Positions 1 to 10,737 of a DNA stretch of 64,000 bases are shown here, piece after piece (position 1 is the stretch's first letter; the number at the start of each line of letters is the position of its first letter). A program made the position numbers and the translations under genes. The notes beneath the pieces were generated by a model. The model was not told the DNA's origin and did no database searches. It was given only the letters and a program-made list of their open reading frames with translations. The DNA is from Corella eumyota (Eukaryota > Chordata > Ascidiacea > Phlebobranchia > Corellidae), in the NCBI GenBank assembly GCA_963082875.1, contig OY720100.1:3844001-3908000 (forward strand), written 5' to 3'.

Positions 1-699
1 AACCTAACTCTATTATGTGTGTATTTTTTCTAGTAATTTGCGCGTGTTTTTTGTATTCTAGCTTTTCTACGCGCAATACAGTTTTGTCTTGAACTCCTAA
101 CGTTTTCAAATTTCGTTAGGTCAATAATAATAATAATATTTAAATATAAAAAATAAATGGTCTTGTACGTACAGATTATATGTGGGCGTATGTACTACAC
201 GATACTTAATGTTAAGTTTAAGGAACGCCAGATCAGTCGCCCGTGTTAAAGTTTAAAACATGACGTAGACACACATGTAAACTACATGACTCACTGGTTG
301 TGTAAGTGAATAATTTCTTCGCGATTTAGACAGAGATTTTTATAACCGACTTGTGTATTCGGAAGGGCGAGTCAACTGTTTTGTAATAAAGATAACTTTA
401 TTAAACCAATATTTTGTTTCGAATATTATAACAGTCGAAGAAAATTCATTTTTAGGCAGGTAAAATTGTAAAAAACAGTGTTTGAGAGCTAGAAAAGTGT
501 ATGATTTAAAAATCACAGGTTCAATGGGCAAATAAACACTAAAAAACCTTATTCCAGGAAAAAAAATCTACGTCAGCAAGTCATTCAAGCGAACATTCAT
601 CTCAACACTATCAGATTTAACCTAGTTTGCTATTTTTCCAGAAAATTCGAAAAACAAGTTTTTCAATCTTCTACTAATATCGTTCAGCAAAATTTTTAA
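1..699. other. Upstream region, no gene seen
   Basis: This stretch is AT-rich with a short ATA/AAT run near 126-165. I see no convincing exon on either strand. A minus-strand open frame at 340-531 has no family resemblance and does not continue GFM1, which might have been expected here. Confidence 0.5.
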
Positions 700-716
700 A
701 TTTTCTTTTTTAACAG
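700..716 (+). promoter_or_regulatory. Splice acceptor 34 bases before the start codon
   Basis: A pyrimidine-rich run ends in TTTTTAACAG (AG at 715-716), shortly before the ATG at 750. It could be the acceptor of a 5' UTR intron or, in a tunicate, a spliced-leader trans-splice site. The sequence alone cannot tell which. Confidence 0.45.
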
Positions 717-749
717 CGTTTTAATATTGTGTTTAAAAAAAGAGTAATA

Positions 750-3183
750 ATGAAGTTAGTTGCTTTATTGCTAGTCGTGGTTATTATTCAACATGTAGCA
801 ATGGGAATTGTATTTAACTTTAAAAAACACAAGTAAGTGATAACAAATATGTTAAATATTTATTGTTTTTTGAATTTAATTGTAAAGAATTTTGTTAAAT
901 TGTTAAAATAAACTATTAGTTTTTTAAAAATAATCTTGGCTTTGCTGGTAAAGAAAGCACTAAACTTAGTAATTTTTGTAAACAAAGTTATTTTTAAACG
1001 AAGTGTTTTCAACTAAACTTTAACAAAGCAGGTAAATCTAAAAATGGGGCATTTTAAGAAAAAGGCAAACACTTTATATGAGATATTAATACCAATAAAA
1101 AACGCTATCCCACAATTATTTCATTAATATTGGACTTTAACAAAATTTTTATTTTTTTTTGAAAATTCGAACAGAAGCTTATACAATTTAGTTAAACGGT
1201 TGAATTTTAATATGTCCTTTCTCTTTTATAGGCAACCCACAAGACTAAGAACACAATACCAAACACCAAAATACACCTACAGGAGAAACCCTACAGTGCA
1301 AAGAAGATACGATGGAACTTATTACACAAACCTGTTCCGCAATTTTCCTATAGAATATTACCAAAGACGCATTTGGGGTCGTAGGCCGAGATATCATACT
1401 AGTTCATATCAGAGCAAATTCGACAGCAGCCCTTGGATAGTGCAGCCCTTTTCACACCATTCCAGGTAACAAAAAACGTTCACTTTGACCCGAAAAAAAT
1501 GTCTTTAATATTTTAAAGGCCATTTTAAATGTATGGGTATTAAAGGTGTCAGCTTGGAAAATATTTTTATACTGTTTTTTGTTTTATACCGGCAGCGTGG
1601 TGTAGTTGTAAGAGAACTTGCTAAACTACGTAACGTCGTGGGTTCAATCCCCACTGCTCTCATGCTGTAGTGCTCTTGAGTAAGGCGCTATAAACGGTAT
1701 GAACTCTTGCTGAGACAGCACCTAATTAGCAGCATAATTGTCGGGCAATTACAAGCTATACTATCCCAAACTGCCACAGGCAACTTGAGACTGGGTTGGG
1801 TAACTGTTGTTACTCTATGTTTAGGCCGCACATTCGACCTTCCCACATCGAAGATTAAGAAATAAACAAAAAAACAAAATTTGACCCAGTCTAGGATTTA
1901 AGTTATAATCCCAACTAAAACAACTGTTTAAAAATAGAAAATACACACCGCCAACACCTAAGCCAAAACCTGCAAAGCCCGCTATTACACGATTCAAGTT
2001 CACACCAGCAGTTCAAAAAATTGTGAATTTTGGCCAAAGTCAACGACCTCGGATTACTATTAACCCATTTCACTCGATTTTTCAACGTTCATTCTGCCCA
2101 TGGACCGAGACCGCTTATAAGAAATTCGCTCACAAGACAATACGAACTATCTTGGATCAATTGAATGGCAAATTTACACTGAAAAAGCTGTATCAGTGTT
2201 CGGTAAGATATTAAGATTTACATTTTATCATAAGGTTGTAATACAACGTCTCTTGGAAAGTTTTCCATTGATCCTTTAAGTTTAAAATAGCTAAGTAACA
2301 TTTAATATTCAAATATTTTTAGCTGCAATTTCAACAAGTTTGTAATAATGGCGACTGTTCGACAACCACCACCGTAAATACTTGGTTCAATATAGCGCCA
2401 CCCGACGACTGTAATTGGAAGGACGAATGCAAGTGTTTGCCCAAAGAAAATGTAAGTAAAAATTTGCAAAAAAAAGGAAATAAAAAAATTAGTTTTCAAA
2501 ATCACAAATAAGCTTAAAAAACTAAATATATTTTTAGGCTGCATCATTCAAATGTAAAGCTCATGGTGTTATTAATAACGACGAGAAAAAATGGAGCCAG
2601 TTTACATGGGACTGCGACGGAGTAAGCCCAGAGGTAAAAAAAATATTTTTAAAACTGCCTAAAAATGTCCAATAATTTTGTTTCGAATAACAGCGCACAA
2701 TCAAAATGTTGCGATAAAGATTTGTTAAACCCAAGGATAATATGAAAATAAAATGACAACTTTTTACATTATTTTCATATTCAGAAAAGTGAGCCAACAA
2801 CTATAGCAACAGATACAACATCTGCGACAACAGAGCCAACAACTACAACAACAGAGCCAACAACAACAACAGAACCAACGACAACAACTACAACAACAGA
2901 GCCAACGACAACAACTACAACAACAGAGCCAACTACAACAAGTGCAACAACTACAACAATTGTGACAACCACAACAACAGAAGAAACAATTAATGGAGGA
3001 CGTGAACATCAAAAAGAAGAGGAGGTAAGTGGAGAAGAGGATGCGAGTGGAGAAGTGGAGGTGGAGGTTATCCCGATTCGATCTCTGGATAATCTTCCAG
3101 CTCCTCTTCAAGGAAGAAAGGAAAACGATAAAATGGATGACATTAAACAGGAGATTATCGACGACGAACTTTTAAATTTTTAA
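750..3183 (+). CDS. Secreted Cys-containing protein with Thr-rich mucin-like tail, family unrecognised
   Basis: There are six exons: 750-832, 1232-1465, 1938-2202, 2323-2451, 2538-2633 and 2785-3183, giving 401 residues. All junctions are GT-AG and in frame. The first ~18 residues form a hydrophobic signal peptide (MKLVALLLVVVIIQHVAMG). A basic, Tyr/Arg-rich segment follows, then a Pro/Lys linker, then a region of about 100 residues with nine cysteines (CPW, YQC, QVC, GDC, DDC, DEC, CKC, FKC, WDC). Exon 6 encodes a Thr/Glu-Pro repeat (roughly residues 270-330), a likely O-glycosylated stalk, and an acidic C-terminus with no membrane anchor. A SINE sits in intron 2. An alternative donor 12 bases upstream of the exon 5 end (GTAAGC) would also keep the frame. 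I recognise no domain. The protein is presumably extracellular, and function is unknown. Confidence 0.75.
1589..1880 (+). mobile_element. tRNA-derived SINE, full length (family description here)
   Basis: This is a copy of the dominant repeat of the window, about 290 bp. The 5' head is tRNA-like: box A resembles TGGTGTAGTGGT and box B resembles GGGTTCAATCC. A ~200-bp body follows, with conserved blocks CAGCACTTAATCAGCAGC and GGCAACTCGAGACTGGGTC, then GTTACTCTATGTTTA, CCCACATCGAGGATAAA and a short A-rich tail. No coding capacity is seen. It may be the composite SINE Cics-1 described from Ciona, but I cannot confirm the name. Confidence 0.85.
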
Positions 3184-3409
3184 AAACATTTTTATGTACA
3201 CGCAGTTAGGCTTGCTTGTATAATGATATGCTATAACTACACTGTCCTTACTATTAATTTTTTTCTAAAGTTAAGGTATTGGCCTTTAGCAGTTAATTTG
3301 TTAATTGTAAATAATTATTTTTTACTTTAATTTTCATGTGCTTTGTTATCGATAAGTCTAAGTTTTTTTAAAATCTGCCCTTTTTAGTTTGCTTTTTCAT
3401 TTTAATATA

Positions 3410-3415
3410 AATAAA
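3410..3415 (+). terminator. Poly(A) signal AATAAA
   Basis: AATAAA lies about 227 bases after the stop codon of the secreted-protein gene and is followed by a T/G-containing stretch. It is the first canonical signal on this strand. Confidence 0.5.
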
Positions 3416-3683
3416 ACAATGTCTTGCTAAGTTTTTAAGTAAAATAATTTTTGGTAAGACACAACTAGGTTCGATGGCAACTTTAAAATTAAGTTAAAAA
3501 AACAACTCGATTCTACCACAAGAAAAACTACCTTAAAATCTGTCTGAGTATTAATAAAAAACCTACAGCAGTAAATAAATAAAGAACATCATGAAAAAAA
3601 TAAAACAACTTAGACCATGCACTTTTGAACTATTTAAAAAAATATAAATAATTATTTAAATAATATGAAAGATTTGTACTCAC

Positions 3684-6600
3684 TCTACTCTGTCTGTAAT
3701 TGTTTCTCTGAAAGCGACTTTTGGTTTTCCAAGCACGACGTCCAAGCCATATTCATTCCTCATTCTTTGAGCATAAATTTCCAAGTGCAATTCTCCCATT
3801 CCAGAAACTATAATCTGTTTAAAAAGATAATGTTGTAAGTTAGGCTTAAAAAAGTAGATATAATAATTTTTCGTATATATTTTTATCCTCGATGTGGAAA
3901 AGTCATTGCCCGACCTTAACATAGAGTAACATCAGTTACTCTGACCCAGTCTCGAGTTGCCTGTGGCAGTTTAGGATATTATAGAGATTATAATTGTCCG
4001 ATAATTATGCTGCTGATTAAGTGCTGGCTCAGCAGGAGTTTATACCGTTTATAGCGGCTTACTCAAGGGCGCTACAGCATGAGATCAGTGGGGATTAAAC
4101 CCACGACCTCATGTATGGTGTAGCAAGTGTTCTTACCACTACACCACGCTGCCGGTTTAATATACATATAATTTAAATCTAACATTTAAAAATTGCTTTA
4201 AAATAGTGGCTAATAAAATAAGAAACAAAATTTAATTTAAACAACTTAAAAAAAATCAATGCTTTACTTCTTTTGATTCAGAATCGTACGTTTGACGAAA
4301 TGTTGGATCTTCCCGGGCAAATCTGTTCAAAGCTTTACTTAAATTTGAACCAGTTTCTTTTTTATTTAGATTTTTCATTGACATTGAAATAACAGGTTCG
4401 GGAACAAATATGGATTCCTTTAATGAAAAAATAAATATATAAAAGTTACTAAAAGCAAATTAATAACAAAGTGGCAGACAGTAAATGAGTGTGGTGTAGT
4501 GTTAAGAACACTTGCTACACCACACATAAGGTCCTGGGTTCAATCCCCACTGTCTCATGATGTAGCTCAATCCCCACTGTCTTATGCTTTGAGTAAGGCG
4601 TTATAAACGGTATGAACTCTTGCTAAGACAGCACTTAATCAGCAGCATAATTATCGGGAAATTATAATCTATATATTATCCCAAACTGCCACAAGCAACT
4701 CGAGACTGAGTCAGAGTAACCGATGTTACTCTATGTTTAGGTCGCGCAATCGACCCACATCGAGGATAAAAATATATACAAAAAACTAAACTTACTATCA
4801 ATTTTTATCGATTAAATCTTAGGTAAATTTCTAATATTACTTTAAAACTAGTTTTGTAAATTGAACCCTGTCAATTTTTTTAAAGAATTAAAAACGAAAA
4901 TTTTTTTAAAAATTTCAAGTTTATCTTACCATAGAATAATTCAAGGCACGCTTGCTAACAAAGGTGTCTCCAGTTGCACAATCAATACCAAACAATGCAC
5001 AAATATCACCGGCATAACATTCACTTAAATCCTAAAATTTTTTTAAAAAATATTAGTAAAAAGTAAAAAAAAATTTGTTTTTAAAAATTTGACTTTATAA
5101 CATTCAGATTTAAATCAATTTTTTACTTGTAATTTATTAGCGTGCATTCGAACAAGTCTTGATATCCTGATTTTTTTCTTTGTGCGAACATTAAACATCG
5201 CATTTCCCTTTAATAAAGCTCCCTGATATAATCTTAAATAAGTCAATTGACCGAACTTGCTTTGCTGAAAAATATAAAAAAAAACAAAGTTAAAAAAAAA
5301 TATTTTTTAATAAAATTAAAATTAATAAACGTAAATAAAAAATAAATTTTAGTGATATATTATTTTCTTTTAAAGCTGGATAAAATTTTATGTTTGTTTA
5401 AGAATAAATCTTACTTCTAATTTAAAAGCAAATGCAACAGCATTGTTATCTGCAGTTCTTTCAGGGTTCATTAATATTTTTTCGGTTTCTTCATTTTCCT
5501 TGTTCCTGCAAAAAAGTGAAATTTAAAAGTATTAAAAAAAAAAAAATTAAATTTTTTTAATATGAAATATTGTTTAGTAACATTAACTGAAGACAGACCA
5601 AGTTAAATTTAAGTCTAAGTATTCAATAAAATATTAGGTTTTTTTTTAAAAGAAAGATTTGCCAAGCTTTCTTAAGAGTTTTGCACAAATTTTTTATAAA
5701 TTACAACAATATAAAAAATATAAATGTATTTTTTTCATTTAAATATTTTTAAGACTTTTTTTTTGTATATATCTTTATCTTTGATGCGGGAAGGTCGAAT
5801 GCGCGACCAAAACATAGAGTAACATAAGTTACTCTGACCCAGTCTCGAGTTGCCCGTGGCAGTTTGAGATATTATAAAGACTATATTTGCCCGGTAATTA
5901 TACTGCTGAATAAGTGCTTGCTCAGCAGGAGTTCATACCGTTTATAGCACCTTACTCAAGGGCGCTACAGCATGAGAGCAGTGAGGCTTAAACCTAGGAC
6001 CCCATGGTGGTGTAGCAAGTGTTCTTACCACTACACCACGCTGCCGGTACATTAAAACCAGTTTCTTACTTTTTAACTTCGACAGCATAATTTTTAACTT
6101 CACTTGGATTAGGCAAAAAAGAAGTGATTGCATCAAGTAGAGGTTGAACTCCTTTGTTCTTTAAAGCAGTTCCCAATAAAACTGGAGTAAAAGTTCGAGC
6201 AATTGTGGTTCTTCTTATGGCGTCCTAAATAATAAACATTTATCTTTAAAAGATTGTATATAAATTTAAAAATTTGTAACTTAAAAAAAATTGTAACTTA
6301 AAGAAAATTGTAACTTAAAAAATTTGTAACTTAAAAAAAATTGTAACTTAAAGAAAATTGTAACTTAAAAAATTTGTAACTTAAAAAAAATTGTAACTTA
6401 AAGAAAATTGTAACTTAAAAAATTTGTAACTTAAAAAAAATTGTAACTTAAAGAAAATTGTAACTTAAAAAATTTGTAACTTAAAAAAAATTGTAACTTA
6501 AAAAATTTGTAACTTAAAAAAAATTGTAACTTAAAGAAAATTGTAACTTAAAAAATTTGTAACTTAAAAAAAATTGTAACTTAAAGAAAATTGTAACTTA

Positions 6601-9600
6601 AAAAATTTGTAACTTAAAAAAAATTGTAACTTAAAAAATTTGTAACTTAAAAAAAATTGTAACTTAAAGAAAATTGTAACTTAAAAAATTTGTAACTTAA
6701 AAAAAATTGTAACTTAAAGAAAATTGTAACTTAAAAAATTTGTAACTTAAAAAAAATTGTAACTTAAAGAAAATTGTAACTTAAAAAAAATTGTAACTTA
6801 AAAAATTTGTAACTTAAAAAAAATTGTAACTTAAAGAAAATTGTAACTTAAAAAATTTGTAACTTAAAAAAAATTGTAACTTAAAGAAAATTGTAACTTA
6901 AAAGATTTGTAACTTAAAAAAAATTGTAACTTAAAGAAAATTGTAACTTAAAAAAAATTGTAACTTAAAAAATTGAACTTAAAAAATTTGTAACTTAAAA
7001 AAAATTTAAACTTTCAAAAATTGTAACTTTAAAAAATTGTATAGTAAAAATGGTAATAAAAACAAAATAAATTTCATATCATTAAATAAAAAAAAATTCA
7101 TAAAAATAAAATTACCATTAGGTTTGATATAATAATGGTATATTAAATGTAAAACAACAACATAGTAAGACTATATGGCAAGGAAATATAACCCATAACT
7201 GTTATGATTATCACATTTGTGAAATAAAATAACTTACCATAAGTTGGTCAATAGTCGGTTCTTCATCAAGTAAAAATACTTCCGCTAATTCCTCGTCTGC
7301 ATCGCTTACACATTCTTCAATAAAACAAATTTAACAACTTGAAAACTGACCATAATTCAAGGTATAAAAACTTAAATTTTTTTAACACCTTATTGTGACC
7401 AAGTCTCGGGTTGCCTTTGGCATTGTGATATTATAGATTATAATTGCTTGATAATAAAGCTGCTGACACCGTATTGGCTCAGCATGAGTTCATACTGTTT
7501 TTAATGCCATACTTTTAGGCGCTACAGCACGAAAGCAGTGGGAATCGAACACAGGACCTCATGTAGTAATAGCCAAGTGTTTCGACCCTTACACCACGAT
7601 GCCAGTCTTAAAGTATTGTTTATAGGTTAGTATAAATCAAATATTTGTAACTTTTTAAATTAAAATTTTTCGATATTCACCTATTAATTCCCTTCTTTTG
7701 GTTTCGGCAATTTCCTTTAAATCTTCTGGAATTTCTTTTTCAACAACATTTTGTCCGGCACTACCCTCGAAGTAAAGAGCTTTGCGATTTATTAAGTCAA
7801 CAACTCCAGAACATTTACTTTCTAAGCCGATAGGAATTTGTAGAAAAGCAGCATTTCTCTGAAGTTTAGACCTAAATCAAGGTTATAACATCAAGTTATA
7901 AAAAAAATATATTTTAAACCCCAAAAAAATTTGAATTTAAAAAAAATACAGTACAACAAAATAAAGGCAATTAAAAAAATATATATATATATGAAACAGA
8001 AATATTAATAAAAATTTAGTGCATTTGTATTTTAATTAAAAATATTTTTTGCAAAAAGTGTTAAAGCCACCTAAATTGATAAAGATAAAGCTACCTAAAT
8101 TGATAGACTTTACATTTTTTAAATTAAAAAAAAAAAAAATTAAATATTACAGAATATCAAAAAAGGCTTGAACTGTTTTACCTAATTTGCATCAAACATT
8201 TGAAAGGGTTTGCTGCTAAACGATCAATTTTGTTGATAAAAATAATACTTGGAACCGTGTATCTGTTAATCTGTCGGTTAACTGTCAGCGTTTGGCTTTG
8301 AACTCCACCATTCGCACAAACTACAAGAACCTCAAAAATGAAAAAATAATTTATTTATTTTAACTATCACAAATTTTTAATGGTATTGGCAAAGTCACTT
8401 AAACTAATAAACGTTGCCAGTTGGTAATTATTATTTTTAATTAAACCAAAAGTTTTATGTTTAAAATGTAAGAATAACCAAAATTATAAACTATATAAAA
8501 AAAACAATAAAATTCAAAAAAAAAACATTTATTTTAACAAACAATTTTAATATGTTTTTTTTTGTATATAGTTTTATCCTCGATGTAGGAAAGTCGAATG
8601 CGCGACTTAAACATAGAGTAACATCAGTTACTCTGACCCAGTCTCAAGTTGCCTGTGGCAGTTTGGGATATTATAGATTATAATTGCCTGTTAACTATGC
8701 TGCTGATTAAGCGCTGGCTCAGCAGGGGTTCATACCGTTTATAGCGCCTTACTCAAGGGCGCTGCAGCATGAGATCAGTGGGGATTGAACTATGTTAAAT
8801 TTAAAAACAACTGTGGCATAACTTACAGCTCCGTCTAAGACCCTTAAAGCTCTTTCCACTTCGACTGTGAAATCTACATGACCTGGAGTATCAATAATAT
8901 TGACATGGTGACCCTTCCACTGCACATGGGTAGCAGCTGATTGAATTGTTATTCCTCGCTCTCTTTCTAGATCCATCGAATCCATAGTTGCTCCAACCTT
9001 GTCTTTTCCTTTCACCTTTTAAAAAATGTAAAAATAAGTTTTAAAAACCTTCTTCTAAAATGTTAATTAATTTGTTTAAAACTAGGGCTTTACAATATCT
9101 TACCATTTTTTGGCACATATATTGTTTTAAAATAACCATTAATAAAGAAAAACTTATAACTTTTAAATAACATACTATAACAGCATAATGTACTTGACAT
9201 TTCATTACAAAATGCTGTTTTATTATTATGTTTAGTTTCTAAATTAAGTTATTAAAAAAATACAAAAATTAAAACCACTTTTTAAAAAATATATTTGAAA
9301 CGCAAGATTTTAGAAAGTCACCAAAAGTTTCGCAACCACTTAATTCATTGATCAAGTGACAACAAATTTTTTTTTTGATCAAGTGACAACAAACCTCGTG
9401 CATCTCAGAAATTCTTCCGGTGTAGAACAAAAGTCTTTCAGTTACAGTTGTTTTGCCCGAATCAATGTGAGCTGCAATACCAATATTTCTCATTTGTTCA
9501 AGTACTTCATTTTGATCAACGTTATCACCACTGGTTGCATAGAAACAGGATGGCTGAAACTTAAACAATTAAAATAAACTAATAAAAAGCATACAATATT

Positions 9601-10357
9601 AAACCGGCAGCGTGGTGTAGTGGTAAGAACACTTGCTACACCACACATGAGGTCGTGGGTTCAATCCCCGCTGATCTCATGCTGTAGCGCCCTTGAGTAA
9701 GGTGCTATAAACGATAAGAACTCCTGCTCAGCCAGCACTTAATCAGCAGCATAATTACCGGGCAATTATAAATCAATAATATCCTAAACTGCCACAGGCA
9801 ACTCAAGACTGGGTCGGGGTAACTGATGTGACTCTATGTTTAAGTCATGCATTCGACTTTCCCACATCGAGGATAAAGATAAATACAAAAAAAACGGTTT
9901 CTGATAAAAACCTACAACAACATTCAAAAGTTGACCTCACAATATGGGGTTAACAGTTCGATTCCCACTGCTTCCATGTGAAAGCGACCTTAGGTATGCA
10001 TTATAAATGAATAAAATAATACCCAACTCCACCAATTTGCTGTCAGTTTATTTTTTTAACAATTTGCTTAATATTGTCTTAAACTTTTTATGGCAATTCA
10101 AGACTGGGTTGAGTCAGGGTAACCAACATATTAGAGGTCAAAGAGTTTTATTACAATTTGGTTTATTTTTTATATTTTTTTGAACATAATTTATACGTTC
10201 TGTATAGCTACTATTAGTTTTTGCCTATAGCTAAAATTTGGTAAATTATTTATAATACCTTTATAATTGAATTGATTCTTTGTTTTAATCCAAATCTCAA
10301 AAATAAGACGTGAGAAGACCTCGTGAACGAAAACATTGTTTTTGACAAGTGAGCCAT
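3684..10357 (-). CDS. GFM1: Mitochondrial elongation factor G1, partial (C-terminal exons absent)
   Basis: Translocase GTPase of mitochondrial ribosomes. Twelve exons, 5' to 3': 10259-10357, 9395-9553, 8827-9015, 8182-8330, 7681-7871, 7238-7314, 6070-6224, 5415-5505, 5127-5264, 4930-5031, 4268-4417 and 3684-3814. They give about 543 residues. Exon 1 encodes an Arg/Ser/Thr-rich, acid-free presequence typical of mitochondrial import. G motifs are intact: AHIDSGKTT (61-69), RGITIQSAA (106-114), DTPGHVDF (128-135), NKID (182-185) and ALKNKG. The order GQLTY..., [32 protein letters not shown]-like and [12 protein letters not shown] matches GFM1 rather than GFM2. The last exon ends mid-codon at a GTGAGT donor, and domain IV/V (about 205 of ~750 residues) is not found between it and base 1. 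The remainder must lie beyond the left edge, or the copy is truncated. Introns carry many SINEs. Confidence 0.93.
3873..4156 (-). mobile_element. SINE, full length, in GFM1 intron
   Basis: The tail (TATATTTTTATCCTCGATGTGG) is on the left and the tRNA-like head (CACCACGCTGCCGG) on the right. The body is intact. Confidence 0.85.
4490..4788 (+). mobile_element. SINE with small internal duplication, in GFM1 intron
   Basis: Box B-region text (TCAATCCCCACTGTCT) occurs twice, around 4538-4555 and 4567-4583, suggesting a local duplication. The rest follows the family consensus to an A-rich tail. Confidence 0.8.
5764..6049 (-). mobile_element. SINE, full length, in GFM1 intron
   Basis: A typical tail at left and the head CACCACGCTGCCGGT at right. 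It ends about 20 bases from the donor of the exon at 6070-6224. Confidence 0.85.
6266..7045. repeat. AT-rich minisatellite with 50-bp higher-order unit
   Basis: About 45 tandem copies of a 16-17-base monomer (TTGTAACTTAAAAAA and variants) fill this GFM1 intron. Three variants alternate, 16, 17 and 17 bases long (poly-A variant 1, poly-A variant 2, and one with an AAAGAAAA end). They form a ~50-bp higher-order unit repeated about 14 times, with occasional loss of one monomer. The right edge decays into degenerate copies. Confidence 0.9.
7390..7605 (-). mobile_element. SINE, diverged, tail missing, in GFM1 intron
   Basis: Recognisable body blocks (ACCAAGTCTCGGGTTGCC, CAGCATGAGTTCATAC) and a decayed head (ACACCACGATGCCAG). 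It is older than most copies here. Confidence 0.75.
8561..8791 (-). mobile_element. SINE, tRNA head truncated, in GFM1 intron
   Basis: Tail and body are well conserved, but the copy stops inside the box B region (GGGGATTGAAC), about 35 bases before the exon at 8827-9015. Confidence 0.8.
9604..9895 (+). mobile_element. SINE, full length, in GFM1 intron 1
   Basis: Head CCGGCAGCGTGGTGTAGTGG through tail GAGGATAAAGATAAATAC with A7. It begins about 50 bases upstream (transcript sense) of exon 2. Confidence 0.85.
9935..10140 (+). mobile_element. SINE-like fragment, strongly diverged
   Basis: Box B-like AGTTCGATTCCCACTGCTTCCATG and a later GCAATTCAAGACTGGGTTG block sit at roughly family spacing. 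The rest is eroded. Confidence 0.45.
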
Positions 10358-10688
10358 TTTTTAAAGAATTTTATTTTCCAAAATAAATTGTTAAACAATA
10401 ACTGCCTAAGTTCAGCAAATTTGTAGTACAAAACTATCCTAAGTCATTGTTTTTTTGTCTTATAAAATTTAATTTTACGTTGATTAACTAACACATGTTC
10501 GTCCTTCAACACACATTAGAACAAAGATTGTAACTAAATCGAGACTTAAAAGCAGATGACTTTAAAATAACAAGAAACTTGCATAATTGTGCTCCAATTA
10601 ATTAAAAAATTTATGTAACCTATAATTTAACGTCTTAAACTCCTTAATATATTTAAAAAAATATATTTGTTTTATAATACACACATTT

Positions 10689-10694
10689 TTTATT
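10689..10694 (-). terminator. Poly(A) signal for the Cys-rich gene
   Basis: On the minus strand this reads AATAAA, about 44 bases beyond the stop codon at 10738. Confidence 0.5.
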
Positions 10695-10737
10695 AGTTTA
10701 AAGACAACATTACAAATTTACAAGCAAATTTTCACGT

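Noticed and set aside
2764-3111. Minus-strand Cys/Val-rich open frames
   Set aside because: They are the reverse reading of the Thr/Pro repeat in exon 6 of the plus-strand gene (ACA/CCA codons read as TGT/TGG). There is no independent coding evidence.
6266-7045. CRISPR-like regular repetition
   Set aside because: The units are contiguous, with no unique spacers, in a eukaryotic intron; it is a minisatellite.
9604-9675. tRNA gene calls at SINE heads (here and in about 25 other copies)
   Set aside because: Boxes A and B are present, but the acceptor ends do not pair properly, no clean anticodon arm forms, and each head is fused to the SINE body.
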